A DNA stretch of 64,000 bases from Candidatus Eisenbergiella merdigallinarum (GTDB lineage: Bacteria > Bacillota > Clostridia > Lachnospirales > Lachnospiraceae). Every line of letters begins with the position of its first letter. The stretch's first letter is position 1. The DNA lies in contig DWXE01000006.1 in assembly GCA_019119355.1 (NCBI GenBank), positions 100,260 to 164,259 on the forward strand. Reading direction: 5' to 3'. The translations under genes and the position numbers were made by a program. Below are positions 7,948 through 16,578 of this stretch, in pieces. The notes under the pieces are model-generated. The model was given only the letters and a program-made list of their open reading frames with translations, did not search any database and was not told where the DNA came from.

Positions 7948-8711
7948 CCGTTCCCGTCGCCTTCTTTCCTTTCCCGTCCCTTTGCCCGCAGTTCCACTGC
8001 CGGCCAGCCCTTCAGATTTCCGGTCCGGATGGCGGTGAACATCCGTTCCTTGACCCCCGGATTCTCCAGATTCAGTTGGCGAAGCAGCTGTTTGGTATAT
8101 TCGCGTTTGGTATGCCCGTCGGCAGGGCAGGGGCTCTTGACCACCGGAATGTCGTTTTTGTGGATGAATCCGATGATATCGGCTTCCTTCAGATACAGCA
8201 TGGGCCTAATCACGGTCAGCTCCATCCGGTCCAGCCAGGTGACGGGCGCAAAGGTGTGAAAACGCCCTTCGAAGATCAGGGACATGAGCATGGTTTCCAC
8301 CACGTCGTCCTGATGGTGGGCGTACGCCACCTTGTTGCAGCCGGCGGCCTTGATGGCGTCGTTGAGCGCCCCTTTTCTCATTTTCGCGCACAGGGCGCAG
8401 GGGTTCGTTTCCTTTCTCTGGTGAAATATGATATCCGCAATCTGGGTGCGGACGATGGTGTAAGGGACATCCAGTTCCCGGCACATCTGCTGGATCCTGC
8501 TCAAATCCAGATTGTCGAAGCCCAGATCCACGGTCACCGCATGGAGGCTGAACTTTTTGGGATAGAAGCGCCGCAGCCCGCAGAGGGCGTGGAGCATGGC
8601 CAGCGAATCCTTCCCGCCGGAAATTCCCACCGCGATCCGGTCGCCTTCCTGAATCATATCGTAATCGTCCACCGCCCGGCGGACATAGCTCAAAAGCTGC
8701 TGTAATTTCAT
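7944..8711 (-). CDS. ttcA: TtcA-family tRNA 2-thiocytidine synthetase
   Basis: The 255-residue protein is a PP-loop ATPase with SGGKDS in VGISGGKDSLAML and the paired cysteines of CALCAKMRKG that bind an Fe-S cluster in TtcA. This family thiolates cytidine 32 of some tRNAs. The start is ATG 8711 with AAGGAG upstream; the 37 extra residues of the track ORF would reach into the divergent promoter region. A TTGAGT-N17-TAACAT promoter candidate lies upstream on the minus strand. Confidence 0.85.
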   Translation of the reverse strand: MKLQQLLSYVRRAVDDYDMIQEGDRIAVGISGGKDSLAMLHALCGLRRFYPKKFSLHAVTVDLGFDNLDLSRIQQMCRELDVPYTIVRTQIADIIFHQRKETNPCALCAKMRKGALNDAIKAAGCNKVAYAHHQDDVVETMLMSLIFEGRFHTFAPVTWLDRMELTVIRPMLYLKEADIIGFIHKNDIPVVKSPCPADGHTKREYTKQLLRQLNLENPGVKERMFTAIRTGNLKGWPAVELRAKGRERKEGDGNG

Positions 8712-8820
8712 ATTATCCTGTAACTCCTTTGTCCGTTCGTCCTGATTTATGTTATCATAAGGAAGGGAACAACTCAAGTTTTGTGAAATAATTAACAAAC
8801 GAAAGGATGAACGTAACGAC

Positions 8821-9267
8821 ATGAAATTTGTAATTCAACGGGTCAGCCGCGCGCAGGTGGTCATCGACAACAGCCTTTATTCCGAAATCGAAAGGGGATT
8901 TCTGGTCCTGGTGGGCGTCTGTCAGGAGGATACCCGGGAAACGGCCGATAAAATGGTCAAAAAGCTGATCGGCCTGCGGATTTTTGCGGACGGGGCCGGG
9001 AAAACGAACCTGGCCTTAAAGGACGTGGGCGGACAGTTGCTCCTGGTTTCGCAGTTCACGCTGTACGCGGACTGCAGGAAGGGAAACCGGCCGTCGTTTC
9101 TGAAGGCCGGGGATCCGGAATACGCCAATGAAATGTACGAGTATATTGTGGAATCCTGCCAAAAACAGGTGGAAACGGTGCGCACCGGAGTTTTCGGAGC
9201 GGATATGAAGGTGACGCTGACCAATGACGGGCCGTTCACGGTGGTGCTGGATTCAGCGGAATTGTAA
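8821..9267 (+). CDS. dtd: D-aminoacyl-tRNA deacylase
   Basis: At 148 residues this is a full-length DTD. It hydrolyses D-amino acids, and Gly mischarged on tRNA-Ala, from tRNA. The active-site signatures SQFTLYADCRKGNRPSF and the C-terminal TNDGPFTV (the cross-subunit Gly-cisPro region) are present. It is transcribed divergently from ttcA and is followed by a terminator-like hairpin. Confidence 0.95.
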   Translation: MKFVIQRVSRAQVVIDNSLYSEIERGFLVLVGVCQEDTRETADKMVKKLIGLRIFADGAGKTNLALKDVGGQLLLVSQFTLYADCRKGNRPSFLKAGDPEYANEMYEYIVESCQKQVETVRTGVFGADMKVTLTNDGPFTVVLDSAEL

Positions 9268-9431
9268 GGGATACCTTGAAAGCGCATTAACTATTCGTTA
9301 AACTAAGCTTTCGCGCATAGTTAAATACCGGTCTCCTGCAGGGATTTCACAGCGTCCTGAGCCGGGCCGCCCCAGACTTCAGCGACCGAACGGGAATCAT
9401 CGGGAATCCCGGACGCGCTTCCCGCCAATCA

Positions 9432-9470
9432 AAAACGGCCTGACCACAGGGAGTCAAGCCGTTTTTTTGC
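9432..9470. terminator. bidirectional terminator between dtd and the cytidylate-kinase-like gene
   Basis: AAAACGGCCTGAC and GTCAAGCCGTTTT form a stem with one mismatch, followed by Ts on the plus strand and preceded by As that give a T run on the minus strand. It can serve both convergent genes. The preceding 160 nt contain only an inverted repeat (TTAACTAT 9287-9294, ATAGTTAA 9317-9324) of unknown meaning. Confidence 0.75.
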
Positions 9471-9523
9471 TGTAAAAATCATCAGGAGATCCATTGATCG
9501 GGGAAGCGAAGCTCCCCCGGATG

Positions 9524-10150
9524 TCACTGCTTTCGTTTCTCGAAATCTTCCACGATCTGGGCGATGAGCTCCACGGTGCCGTCGATGCCCAGAACGGAAC
9601 TGTTCAGACAGTAATCGTAGCTGTCCGCGCGCCCCCACTTCTTCGAGGAATAATAGTTGTAATAGCTCTGCCTCTGCTTATCCTTCTTCGCCATCATGTC
9701 CCGCGCCTTCTCGTCGGTCACGTCGTATTTCTTCATCAGGCGCTTCGCCTTCGCATCCGCATCCGCAAAGATGAAGAAATGCACGCAGTTCTTAAAATCC
9801 TGCAGCGCGTAGTCCGCGCAGCGCCCTACGATGACGCAGGGCCCCTCCTGCGCAATCTTCTTGATGGTATCGAACTGAGCCAGAAAGATCTTGTGGCTGA
9901 TGGGCATATCCATAAAGGAGGAGGCGTTGTAGCCGAAAGAATAGGTGTCCATAACCAGATTGTACAGGAAGGAATTGGTCGGGCGTTCATCATGGCACTC
10001 GATCATCTCTTCGCAGAAGCCGCTTTCCTTTGCCACTCTCGTCAGCAATTCCTTATCGTAAAATTTGATATCGAACCGCTGGGCTACCTTCTCTCCGATC
10101 TCATGGCCGCCGGAGCCGAACTGACGTGCAATCGTAATGATAGTGTTCAT
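9524..10150 (-). CDS. cytidylate kinase-like family protein
   Basis: The 208-residue protein begins ITIARQFGSGGHEIGEKVA, the P-loop variant of the cytidylate-kinase-like family common in Clostridia. Further family features are GPCVIVGRCADYAL and the basic lid region ADADAKAKRLMKKYDV. It probably transfers a phosphate from ATP to a small substrate. The substrate is not known, and the protein is distinct from the Cmk that phosphorylates CMP. AAGGAG precedes the start. Confidence 0.85.
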   Translation of the reverse strand: MNTIITIARQFGSGGHEIGEKVAQRFDIKFYDKELLTRVAKESGFCEEMIECHDERPTNSFLYNLVMDTYSFGYNASSFMDMPISHKIFLAQFDTIKKIAQEGPCVIVGRCADYALQDFKNCVHFFIFADADAKAKRLMKKYDVTDEKARDMMAKKDKQRQSYYNYYSSKKWGRADSYDYCLNSSVLGIDGTVELIAQIVEDFEKRKQ

Positions 10151-10209
10151 AACCTCAACTCCTTCCGTTTTTATACTGTTATTATATACAACTCAAAGGC
10201 AATTTTCAA

Positions 10210-11904
10210 CTACTTTTCTGTCACAATCAGCTGAAAGGGATGCAGGATCAGGTTGTCTCCGATCCGCGTCACCTGTGGAAGATTGACAAAAATCACCTCG
10301 GAATAGTCTTCCTTCAGGGAAAGGAAGCGCTCCGATCCGCTGAAATTGCAGATGACGGTAAGCGTCTTCTCTCCCAGCGTGCGGCGGAAGGAAAAGATCT
10401 TCTCCTGATCCTCATAGAGCGGCTCAAAATCGCCATAGGTGAGGATTTCGTGATATTCCTCCGACTTGTAGAAATTCAGCAGCCTCCTGTAAAAATTCAG
10501 GATGGATCCGTATTCCGCTTCCTGCCGGGCCACGTTGATCCGGGGATAGTTGGGGTTGACCTTCAGCCACGGCCTGCCTCCGCCGAAGCCCGCGTTTTCC
10601 TCCGCAGACCACTGCATGGGGGTTCGGGAATTGTCCCGGCTCATGCGGGCGCAGCCCTCCAGGGCCTCCTCCTTCGAATGGCCGGATTTCAGGGAAAAAC
10701 GATAGTTGTCCAGCGTGCTCAGGTCGTCGAATTCTTCCAGTTCAAACGGGCAGTTGGTCATGCCGATCTCCTGCCCCTGGTAGAGGAACGGCATCCCGCG
10801 CTGCAGCACCAGCAGGCCGGCCAGGGCCGTCACGGACGCGAAGCCGTACTCTTCCTCCGGAATGAACAGGGAGGCCGCTCTGGGCCTGTCGTGGTTTTCC
10901 ACCACGTTAGCCTCGAAGGCGAAATCCTTCAGCGCCGCCTGGTTGACAAAAACATCCCGTTTCCACGCGTCCGGATCCATGTGGCGGTCGTCTTCGCAGT
11001 AGCAGACGCCGCGGATATGGCTGTTGATGGCGTCGAAGGCGAACATGGTGGAAAAATAGCCGTCCTCCCCGATGAATTCCGACAGCCTCTCCGGGCTGAC
11101 GTGGGAAGCTTCTCCTACCGTGAAGGCGTCGTGCGGGACGAAACAGCGTTCCCTGAGCTCGGACAAAAAGACGCCGATCCCGTTTCTGGTGCCGCCGTCC
11201 CGCCGGATCATGCGCGCGATGCTCTCCGAAATATTTCCCATCCCGTCCGGACCGTCCGGCGGAAGGTCCTCCCAGGTCAGATCCTTCTTCAGATTCGTGA
11301 TGGCGTCCAGCCGAAATCCCGCGATCCCGCGGTCCAGCCACCAGTTGACCATCCGGTAAATCTCCTCCCGCAGCGCCGGGTTTTCCCAGTTCAGATCCGG
11401 CTGCTGTTTCGCGAATATGTGGAGATAGTACAGATTGTCCTGCCCGGGAAGCTTCTCCCAGGCGCTGCCCCCGAACAGGGAACGCCAGTTGTTGGGCGGC
11501 TGTCCGTCTTTTCCCTCCTTCAGATAGAAATAGCCGCCGTATTTCCCGGACGGATCCGCCACCGCGCTTTGAAACCACGGGTGCTGATCCGAGCAGTGAT
11601 TGACCACCAGATCCAGAATCAGATACATCCCCCGCTTCTTCGTCTCCGCGATGAGCCTGTCCAGATCCTCCAGCGTCCCGAAACGCGGATCCACCCCATA
11701 ATAATCGGAAATATCGTAGCCGTTGTCCACCATGGGGGACGGATACATGGGGGACAGCCAGAGCAGGTCCGCGCCCAGTCCCTTCAGATAATCCAGCTTC
11801 TTAAGGATCCCCGGCAGATCGCCGATCCCGTCCCCGTTGCTGTCATAGAAGCTCCTGGGATAAATCTGATATCCCACCAGCCCGTGCCACCACTCTCTTT
11901 TCAT
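10210..11904 (-). CDS. GH13 alpha-glucosidase (oligo-1,6-glucosidase type)
   Basis: This 564-residue cytoplasmic enzyme has the full GH13 set: DLVVNHCSD (region I), GFRLDAI with nucleophile Asp200, TVGEAS with acid/base Glu265, and ENHDRP with Asp339. The opening WWHGLVGYQIYPRSF and the stretch QPDLNWENP are typical of oligo-1,6-glucosidases, dextran glucosidases and trehalose-6-phosphate hydrolases. The exact substrate is not resolved. There is no signal peptide. The downstream NUDIX start precedes it with a 4-nt overlap, so the two are co-translated. Confidence 0.88.
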   Translation of the reverse strand: MKREWWHGLVGYQIYPRSFYDSNGDGIGDLPGILKKLDYLKGLGADLLWLSPMYPSPMVDNGYDISDYYGVDPRFGTLEDLDRLIAETKKRGMYLILDLVVNHCSDQHPWFQSAVADPSGKYGGYFYLKEGKDGQPPNNWRSLFGGSAWEKLPGQDNLYYLHIFAKQQPDLNWENPALREEIYRMVNWWLDRGIAGFRLDAITNLKKDLTWEDLPPDGPDGMGNISESIARMIRRDGGTRNGIGVFLSELRERCFVPHDAFTVGEASHVSPERLSEFIGEDGYFSTMFAFDAINSHIRGVCYCEDDRHMDPDAWKRDVFVNQAALKDFAFEANVVENHDRPRAASLFIPEEEYGFASVTALAGLLVLQRGMPFLYQGQEIGMTNCPFELEEFDDLSTLDNYRFSLKSGHSKEEALEGCARMSRDNSRTPMQWSAEENAGFGGGRPWLKVNPNYPRINVARQEAEYGSILNFYRRLLNFYKSEEYHEILTYGDFEPLYEDQEKIFSFRRTLGEKTLTVICNFSGSERFLSLKEDYSEVIFVNLPQVTRIGDNLILHPFQLIVTEK

Positions 11905-12518
11905 TCCCGGTTCCTCCCTTCCTCCTCAACGTCTTCCGCCGGAAAGAGAGCTGCCAAAGCCTCTTTCCCCATCCCCGCCGCAAAACAGCAGGCCGCCATC
12001 TGCGAACGGGAGCTGAACTCCTCCGCGCGCAGAAGCGCCCGGACTTCGTCCCTGTCGTAAAACCGGGCCCGGATCTGTTCGTTGGCCGAAGCGCAGTCCG
12101 AAACCTCGCCCTCCGCTTCCACGAACGCGATACAGGTTTTCGTATCCGAAAAGCCCACAGCCGAATAAGACGGCGGCAGCAGGCCGATGATCCGTTTCGT
12201 CCGCAGGCCGGTCTCCTCGAAAAGCTCCCTCCTGACGCAGTCTTCCACGGTCTCCCCCTCTTCCAGCATCCCGGCGCAGAGGTTAAAAACTTCCCGGTTT
12301 AAGCTCATCCGGAATTCCCTCAGCAACAGCATCCGCTCCCCGCAAAAAGCCACGATGGAAACCCCGCTGACGGCTTTCCCCAGATCCTGCGGGCCGCGCA
12401 GCTCCTTTCTGCTGACCAGCTCGAAGGTTTTGGGGCGGCCGGCCCTGTTTTCATAGAGCAGTTCGTAATTTTTCAGATAGGCCCCGTCCCGGACCTTTTT
12501 CATCCCCAGAAGCTTCAT
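11901..12518 (-). CDS. NUDIX hydrolase, ADP-ribose pyrophosphatase-like
   Basis: The 205-residue protein carries a complete NUDIX box, GMLEEGETVEDCVRRELFEETGL, whose spacing fits GX5EX7REUXEEXGU. The RISE-like N-terminal domain and overall length match ADP-sugar pyrophosphatases, which cleave ADP-ribose and related compounds. Its stop overlaps the glucosidase start by 4 nt (ATGA). Confidence 0.82.
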   Translation of the reverse strand: MKLLGMKKVRDGAYLKNYELLYENRAGRPKTFELVSRKELRGPQDLGKAVSGVSIVAFCGERMLLLREFRMSLNREVFNLCAGMLEEGETVEDCVRRELFEETGLRTKRIIGLLPPSYSAVGFSDTKTCIAFVEAEGEVSDCASANEQIRARFYDRDEVRALLRAEEFSSRSQMAACCFAAGMGKEALAALFPAEDVEEEGRNRE

Positions 12519-12555
12519 ATCCCTCTCCCTTCCGGCTTCGAAGCGCGCCTGCGCC

Positions 12556-13788
12556 CTATTTTCCCTGAACCCGAAGGAGCTCCGCCAGAGGCGGTTCCTC
12601 CTTTTTGCGGGTGATCTCCACCAGCCCCAGCGGAGTCATGTCCACCACCCGCACGGGCACCGGATCCGTCCTGACCAGCTGCCGGAGCAGCTCCATCAGC
12701 TTTTTCCGGTCCGATTCCTCCTCCATGCTGATAAAGTCCACGATGATGATGCCGGACAGATTGCGAAGCCGCAGCTGGCGGGCCACCTCTGCTGCCGCTT
12801 CCCCGTTGGTCATCCGGAAGGTCTCCCGTCCGGATTTTTTCCGGTCGAATTTTCCGGTATTGACGTCGATGGCCGTAAACGCCTCCACCGGTTCGATGAC
12901 CAGATATCCGCCGGATTTCATCCAGACCTTTTTGTCCAGAGCGGCCTGAACCTGGCCGGAAAGCCCGTACAGCCTGGAAAGGGGCAGGGACGGATCCGCA
13001 TAAAAGGAAAGGGAATCCTCCGCTTCCGGCCTCTCCTGCCTCAGCCAGCTCTTTATCGCCGTATGAACGCCCGGATCGTCGGTGACGATCCGATCGGGAA
13101 GCGGCAGATCCGGATCCGCCAGCCGTTTCAGATAGCCCGGCTCCTGCCCGGAAAGGATGGAAAAGACCGTGCGTGTTTTGCCGACGCGAAGCAGCCCTTC
13201 CCCGCGTTCCACAAGCGCCCTCGCGTCTTTTGCCAGCAGCGCGGGATCCGAAACCGTTCCGGAAACCGTGCGCGCCACCAGAGCCATGGACCGCGGGATT
13301 TCCACCTCCGACAGGGCGCCGCGCACGAAGTCCTGCTGCTGCGGAGAAAGCTTATGGGAACAGCGCAGGCCGCCGGTTTGGGACGGGCTCAGGGCGAAGT
13401 ACTTCCCCTTCAGCGTCAGATCCGCGGTCAGGACGGGGTCCTTCGTCCTGACCGCATCCTTTTTCACCTGGACCAGCAGTTCGTCACCGGGTTTCAGCGC
13501 GCCGTCGTAGGGCCGGTTGGTCAAAACCGGATGGGAAATCTCGGAAAAGGGCAGGAAACACACCTGTCCGCCGGCGATTTCCACAAAAGCGCTCTCGATG
13601 TTTTTGACCACATTCCTGACCTTGCCGATATAAATATTGCCCAGCAGTGATTGACCGAATCGGTCGATCCTGATTTCCATCAGCTTTCCGTCCTCGATCC
13701 AGAAGCCGCACAGCTTTTGTCCCAGCAGGGCGGCGGATCCGTCCTTTTCGGAAAAACCGGGCCGGGTGATCGCATATACCGTACTCAT
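12556..13788 (-). CDS. rng: ribonuclease E/G family endoribonuclease
   Basis: The 410-residue protein has an S1-like N-terminal domain (GQSLLGNIYIGKVRNVVKNIESAFVEI) and the RNase E/G catalytic core with the metal-binding aspartates in FTAIDVNTGKF and IIIVDFISME. It lacks the long C-terminal scaffold of RNase E and is therefore an RNase G-type enzyme for rRNA and mRNA processing. It follows the two radical-SAM genes in the same direction, a conserved Clostridia arrangement. Confidence 0.9.
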   Translation of the reverse strand: MSTVYAITRPGFSEKDGSAALLGQKLCGFWIEDGKLMEIRIDRFGQSLLGNIYIGKVRNVVKNIESAFVEIAGGQVCFLPFSEISHPVLTNRPYDGALKPGDELLVQVKKDAVRTKDPVLTADLTLKGKYFALSPSQTGGLRCSHKLSPQQQDFVRGALSEVEIPRSMALVARTVSGTVSDPALLAKDARALVERGEGLLRVGKTRTVFSILSGQEPGYLKRLADPDLPLPDRIVTDDPGVHTAIKSWLRQERPEAEDSLSFYADPSLPLSRLYGLSGQVQAALDKKVWMKSGGYLVIEPVEAFTAIDVNTGKFDRKKSGRETFRMTNGEAAAEVARQLRLRNLSGIIIVDFISMEEESDRKKLMELLRQLVRTDPVPVRVVDMTPLGLVEITRKKEEPPLAELLRVQGK

Positions 13789-13794
13789 AATCCC

Positions 13795-14502
13795 TTAAAA
13801 ATCCTCCCCCGGCGCGTCCAGCGGCCGAAAATCAGGCTCCTGCGGCGTCCCCGCGTTCATCCACGTCTCCCGGCGGAGAATCGAGAAAAAGCCCGGGCGG
13901 TCCGGCAGCGGCTCCCCGCAGAAGGACAGAAGGCTTTCCGCCACCTCCTCGGGGCGGATGTTCTGGCTGCTGCCCGAATCCGCCGTCACGCACAGCTTGC
14001 CGTCCCGGATGCTGCACGCGCGGATGCCGGGGCGGATGTTCACCTGTCTGGTGCCCTTTTTCCCCTCTCTCGTGACGTGGATTTCTTCCCTGGACAAAAA
14101 TTCCGGCAGCTTCGCCTCCATGGCCTGAAAGCTCATCCGGCAATCCGAAAAGCCGATTTCCCAGGACGCGGCCGCCACGCTGGCCATGGCGTTGTCCGTC
14201 CCCTCCGGAAGGGCCTTCGCGTCCAGGATTTCAATGCCTTCCGGGCAGACGGACCGCAGCCGCGCCAGAAAGTCCTCCCGCCCCTGATGGGAGTTGATTT
14301 CCACGTCCATATATTCCCCGCAGCTGCTCATCCCCAGCCCCAGGGGCGAAGCGAAGGTCATGATCTGATGGGGGCTGTAGCCTCCGGAATAGGCCACGTC
14401 GATTTTCGCCCTGCGGATGGCCTTCTGAAAGAAACGCATCACATCCAGATGCCCGATAAACCGCAGAGCCCCGTATTTGGCAAATTTTACCCGCACTCTC
14501 AT
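13795..14502 (-). CDS. TIGR03936 (DUF2344) radical-SAM-associated protein
   Basis: The 235-residue protein begins MRVRVKFAKYGALRFIGHLD and contains AYSGGYSPHQIMTFASPLGLG, both characteristic of the DUF2344 family that always accompanies the TIGR03960 radical-SAM protein. Its biochemical role is unknown; the pairing suggests a shared modification, perhaps of RNA. The start overlaps the upstream gene by 4 nt and the stop lies 6 nt before rng. Confidence 0.88.
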   Translation of the reverse strand: MRVRVKFAKYGALRFIGHLDVMRFFQKAIRRAKIDVAYSGGYSPHQIMTFASPLGLGMSSCGEYMDVEINSHQGREDFLARLRSVCPEGIEILDAKALPEGTDNAMASVAAASWEIGFSDCRMSFQAMEAKLPEFLSREEIHVTREGKKGTRQVNIRPGIRACSIRDGKLCVTADSGSSQNIRPEEVAESLLSFCGEPLPDRPGFFSILRRETWMNAGTPQEPDFRPLDAPGEDF

Positions 14503-16382
14503 CCGTTCTGCCCCTCCCTGGCTTCAAAACATACGCCGCCGCCAAAGCGCGCCGCTCCGCAGCCCTGACATCGGGCCCTGCAGTTCGGCGAGACTTCCTC
14601 CCTCTGCGCCCGTTCCCATTCCCTCCAGAGGAATTCCCGGGTCACTCCACAGTCCAGGAAATCCCAGGGGAAAATCTCGTCCCGTTTTCTCTCCCTGGTG
14701 GTATAGAATCCGATATCCAGGCCGCATTCTTCGAAGGCTTCCAGCCACGCGTCGTTCTGGAAGGATTCACCCCAGGCATCGTAGAGACAGCCCTTCCGAT
14801 AGGCCGTCAAAATCGCTTCCGCCACCCGGCGGTCCCCCCGGGCGAAGACCCCCTCCAGCACGCTCACGTCGGCTTCGTGCCAGTTGTAGCGGATCCGCTT
14901 CTGATTCAGCTGTTCCCGCACGCTGCGCCTGGTGAGTGCCGCCTTTTCCAGGAATTCCTCCTTCGTGCACATTTTTGCCCACTGAAACGGCGTAAACGGC
15001 TTCGGGATGAAGAAGGAGGTGCTGGATACGATCTGTACCGGGCCGTTTCGCTTTTCCTTCGGCACCTTTTCGTAGTACAGGGCCGCGATATCGTTGGAGA
15101 GTTCCGCGATCCCCCGGATATCCTCCTCCGTCTCCGTGGGAAGGCCCAGCATGAAATAGAGCTTGACCCGGCTCCAGCCGCCCTCGAACGCCAGCCCCGC
15201 GCCGTGGAGGATATCTTCCCGGGTCAGCCCCTTGTTGATCACGTTGCGAAGCCGCTGGCTGCCCGCCTCCGGCGCGAAGGTCAGGCTGCTCTTTTTCACA
15301 TCCTGCACCTTTCCCATCACGTCCAGCGAAAAGGCGTCGATCCTCAGGGAAGGCAGGGAAATGTTCACCCTCTGCTCCCGGCAGGTGTCCATCAGAAATT
15401 CCACCAGCTCCTCCAGATGGGAATAGTCGCTGGAGCTCAAAGAACTTAAGGAAATTTCTTCGTAGCCGGTGCTGTCCAGCATCTCCGCCGCATACCGCTT
15501 CAGGGTATCCAGGCTCTTTTCCCTGACCGGACGGTAGATCTGCCCGGCCTGGCAAAAGCGGCAGCCGCGGATGCAGCCGCGCTGGATTTCCAGCACCATC
15601 CTGTCCTGGGTGGCCTTCACGTAGGGGACCACGGGCTTCGTGGGATAGGGAACGCTGTCCAGATCCATCACGATTTCCTTTCGCACCGTCGCGGGCACGC
15701 CCTCCCGTGCGGGCGCGAAGGAAGCGATGGTCCCGTCCTCTTCATAGCTCACCTCATAGAGGGAGGGCACATAGATCCCGGGCACTTCCCGGGCGGCCCG
15801 CAGCAAAAACTCCTCCCTTCCCTCTCCCGCTTTCTTCGTCTTCAGATAGAGATCCATCAGCTGCCGGTAAGCGGTTTCCCCCTCACCGATGTAGAACAGA
15901 TCGAAGAACTCCGCCACGGGCTCCGGGTTATAGGTGCAGGGCCCTCCGCCGATGACGATGGGATCCTCCTGCCCGCGGTCCTTCGCCAGAAGCGGGATGC
16001 CGGAGAGATCCAGAACCTGCAGGATATTGGTATAGCACATCTCGTACTGCAGCGTGATCCCCAGAAAATCGAACGAACGCACCGGATCCTGGGATTCCAG
16101 CGCGAACAGCGGAATGTTTTTCTCCCGCATTATCCTGTCCAGGTCCAGCCACGGCGAATAGACCCGCTCGCACCAGACGTCCCCGTAGCGGTTGAACAGA
16201 TCGTATAAAATCTGGATGCCCAGATGGGACATGCCGATTTCGTACACGTCCGGAAAGCACATGGCAAAGCGGATGTCCACCTTTTCGGGATCCTTCATCA
16301 CCGAATTGACCTCGCCCCCGATGTAGCGGGCGGGTTTGTCTACTTTTAACAAAATTTCATCACTTAACGCTAGTTTTCTCAT
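14499..16382 (-). CDS. TIGR03960 B12-binding/radical-SAM protein with replaced 5' end
   Basis: The 627-residue protein has a B12-binding-like N-terminal domain (RFAMCFPDVYEIGMSHLG) and a radical-SAM domain with the [4Fe-4S] motif CIRGCRFCQAG. A Cys-rich C-terminus (NCRARCQGCGAARFGGGVC) joins it to the DUF2344 partner. The function is not established. The first 16 codons (16335-16382) are 27% GC by my count, with TTA, CTA, AGT and GTA codons, whereas the next 16 are 65% GC. This suggests the adjoining mobile element integrated within the gene and rebuilt its start. AAGG precedes the ATG. Confidence 0.9.
   Translation of the reverse strand: MRKLALSDEILLKVDKPARYIGGEVNSVMKDPEKVDIRFAMCFPDVYEIGMSHLGIQILYDLFNRYGDVWCERVYSPWLDLDRIMREKNIPLFALESQDPVRSFDFLGITLQYEMCYTNILQVLDLSGIPLLAKDRGQEDPIVIGGGPCTYNPEPVAEFFDLFYIGEGETAYRQLMDLYLKTKKAGEGREEFLLRAAREVPGIYVPSLYEVSYEEDGTIASFAPAREGVPATVRKEIVMDLDSVPYPTKPVVPYVKATQDRMVLEIQRGCIRGCRFCQAGQIYRPVREKSLDTLKRYAAEMLDSTGYEEISLSSLSSSDYSHLEELVEFLMDTCREQRVNISLPSLRIDAFSLDVMGKVQDVKKSSLTFAPEAGSQRLRNVINKGLTREDILHGAGLAFEGGWSRVKLYFMLGLPTETEEDIRGIAELSNDIAALYYEKVPKEKRNGPVQIVSSTSFFIPKPFTPFQWAKMCTKEEFLEKAALTRRSVREQLNQKRIRYNWHEADVSVLEGVFARGDRRVAEAILTAYRKGCLYDAWGESFQNDAWLEAFEECGLDIGFYTTRERKRDEIFPWDFLDCGVTREFLWREWERAQREEVSPNCRARCQGCGAARFGGGVCFEAREGQNG
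16318..16382. other. probable attachment-site end of the mobile island
   Basis: Composition changes sharply at about 16331-16337, between codons 16 and 17 of the TIGR03960 gene, next to the island's recombinases. The crossover core is probably in or near AAACCCGCCCGCTACATCGG (minus strand, 16318-16337), which encodes the conserved KPARYIG. I found no second copy in the window, so the other att site should lie past 64 kb or has diverged. This is inference from composition and position. Confidence 0.5.
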
Positions 16383-16534
16383 TCATTACACCTTGATTTA
16401 TTGTACAATTTATACAAACACAATCATTCGTAAAACAATATAGTTGCAAACGACAAAATAAAAACTAAAGAATCTTCCGCAAACATGAATTATCAATATT
16501 ACGAAGAATTTGAGGCCTATGGCGACAAGAGATC

Positions 16535-16578
16535 AAAAATCCTGAATTTTACTACAAAATGACATTATCTGGATTTTT
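16535..16578 (-). terminator. possible terminator of the recombinase operon
   Basis: AAAAATCC (16535-16542) pairs with GGATTTTT (16571-16578) across a 28-nt loop that includes the stop codon of the first recombinase. The A and T runs make it usable on the minus strand. The rest of 16383-16534 is AT-rich and contains only a possible promoter for the TIGR03960 gene (TTGTTT-N18-TATAAA on the minus strand). Confidence 0.4.

Noticed and set aside
9287-9324. Inverted repeat TTAACTAT/ATAGTTAA after dtd as a regulatory RNA
   Set aside because: Only one 8-bp stem, no promoter or conserved neighbour to support a function.
10240-12060. 606-aa plus-strand ORF opposite the GH13 glucosidase
   Set aside because: Shadow ORF created by GC-rich codon bias; the minus strand has full catalytic motifs.
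16383-16564. tRNA gene as integration target
   Set aside because: No cloverleaf or CCA-type end is visible; the composition break lies inside the TIGR03960 coding sequence instead.
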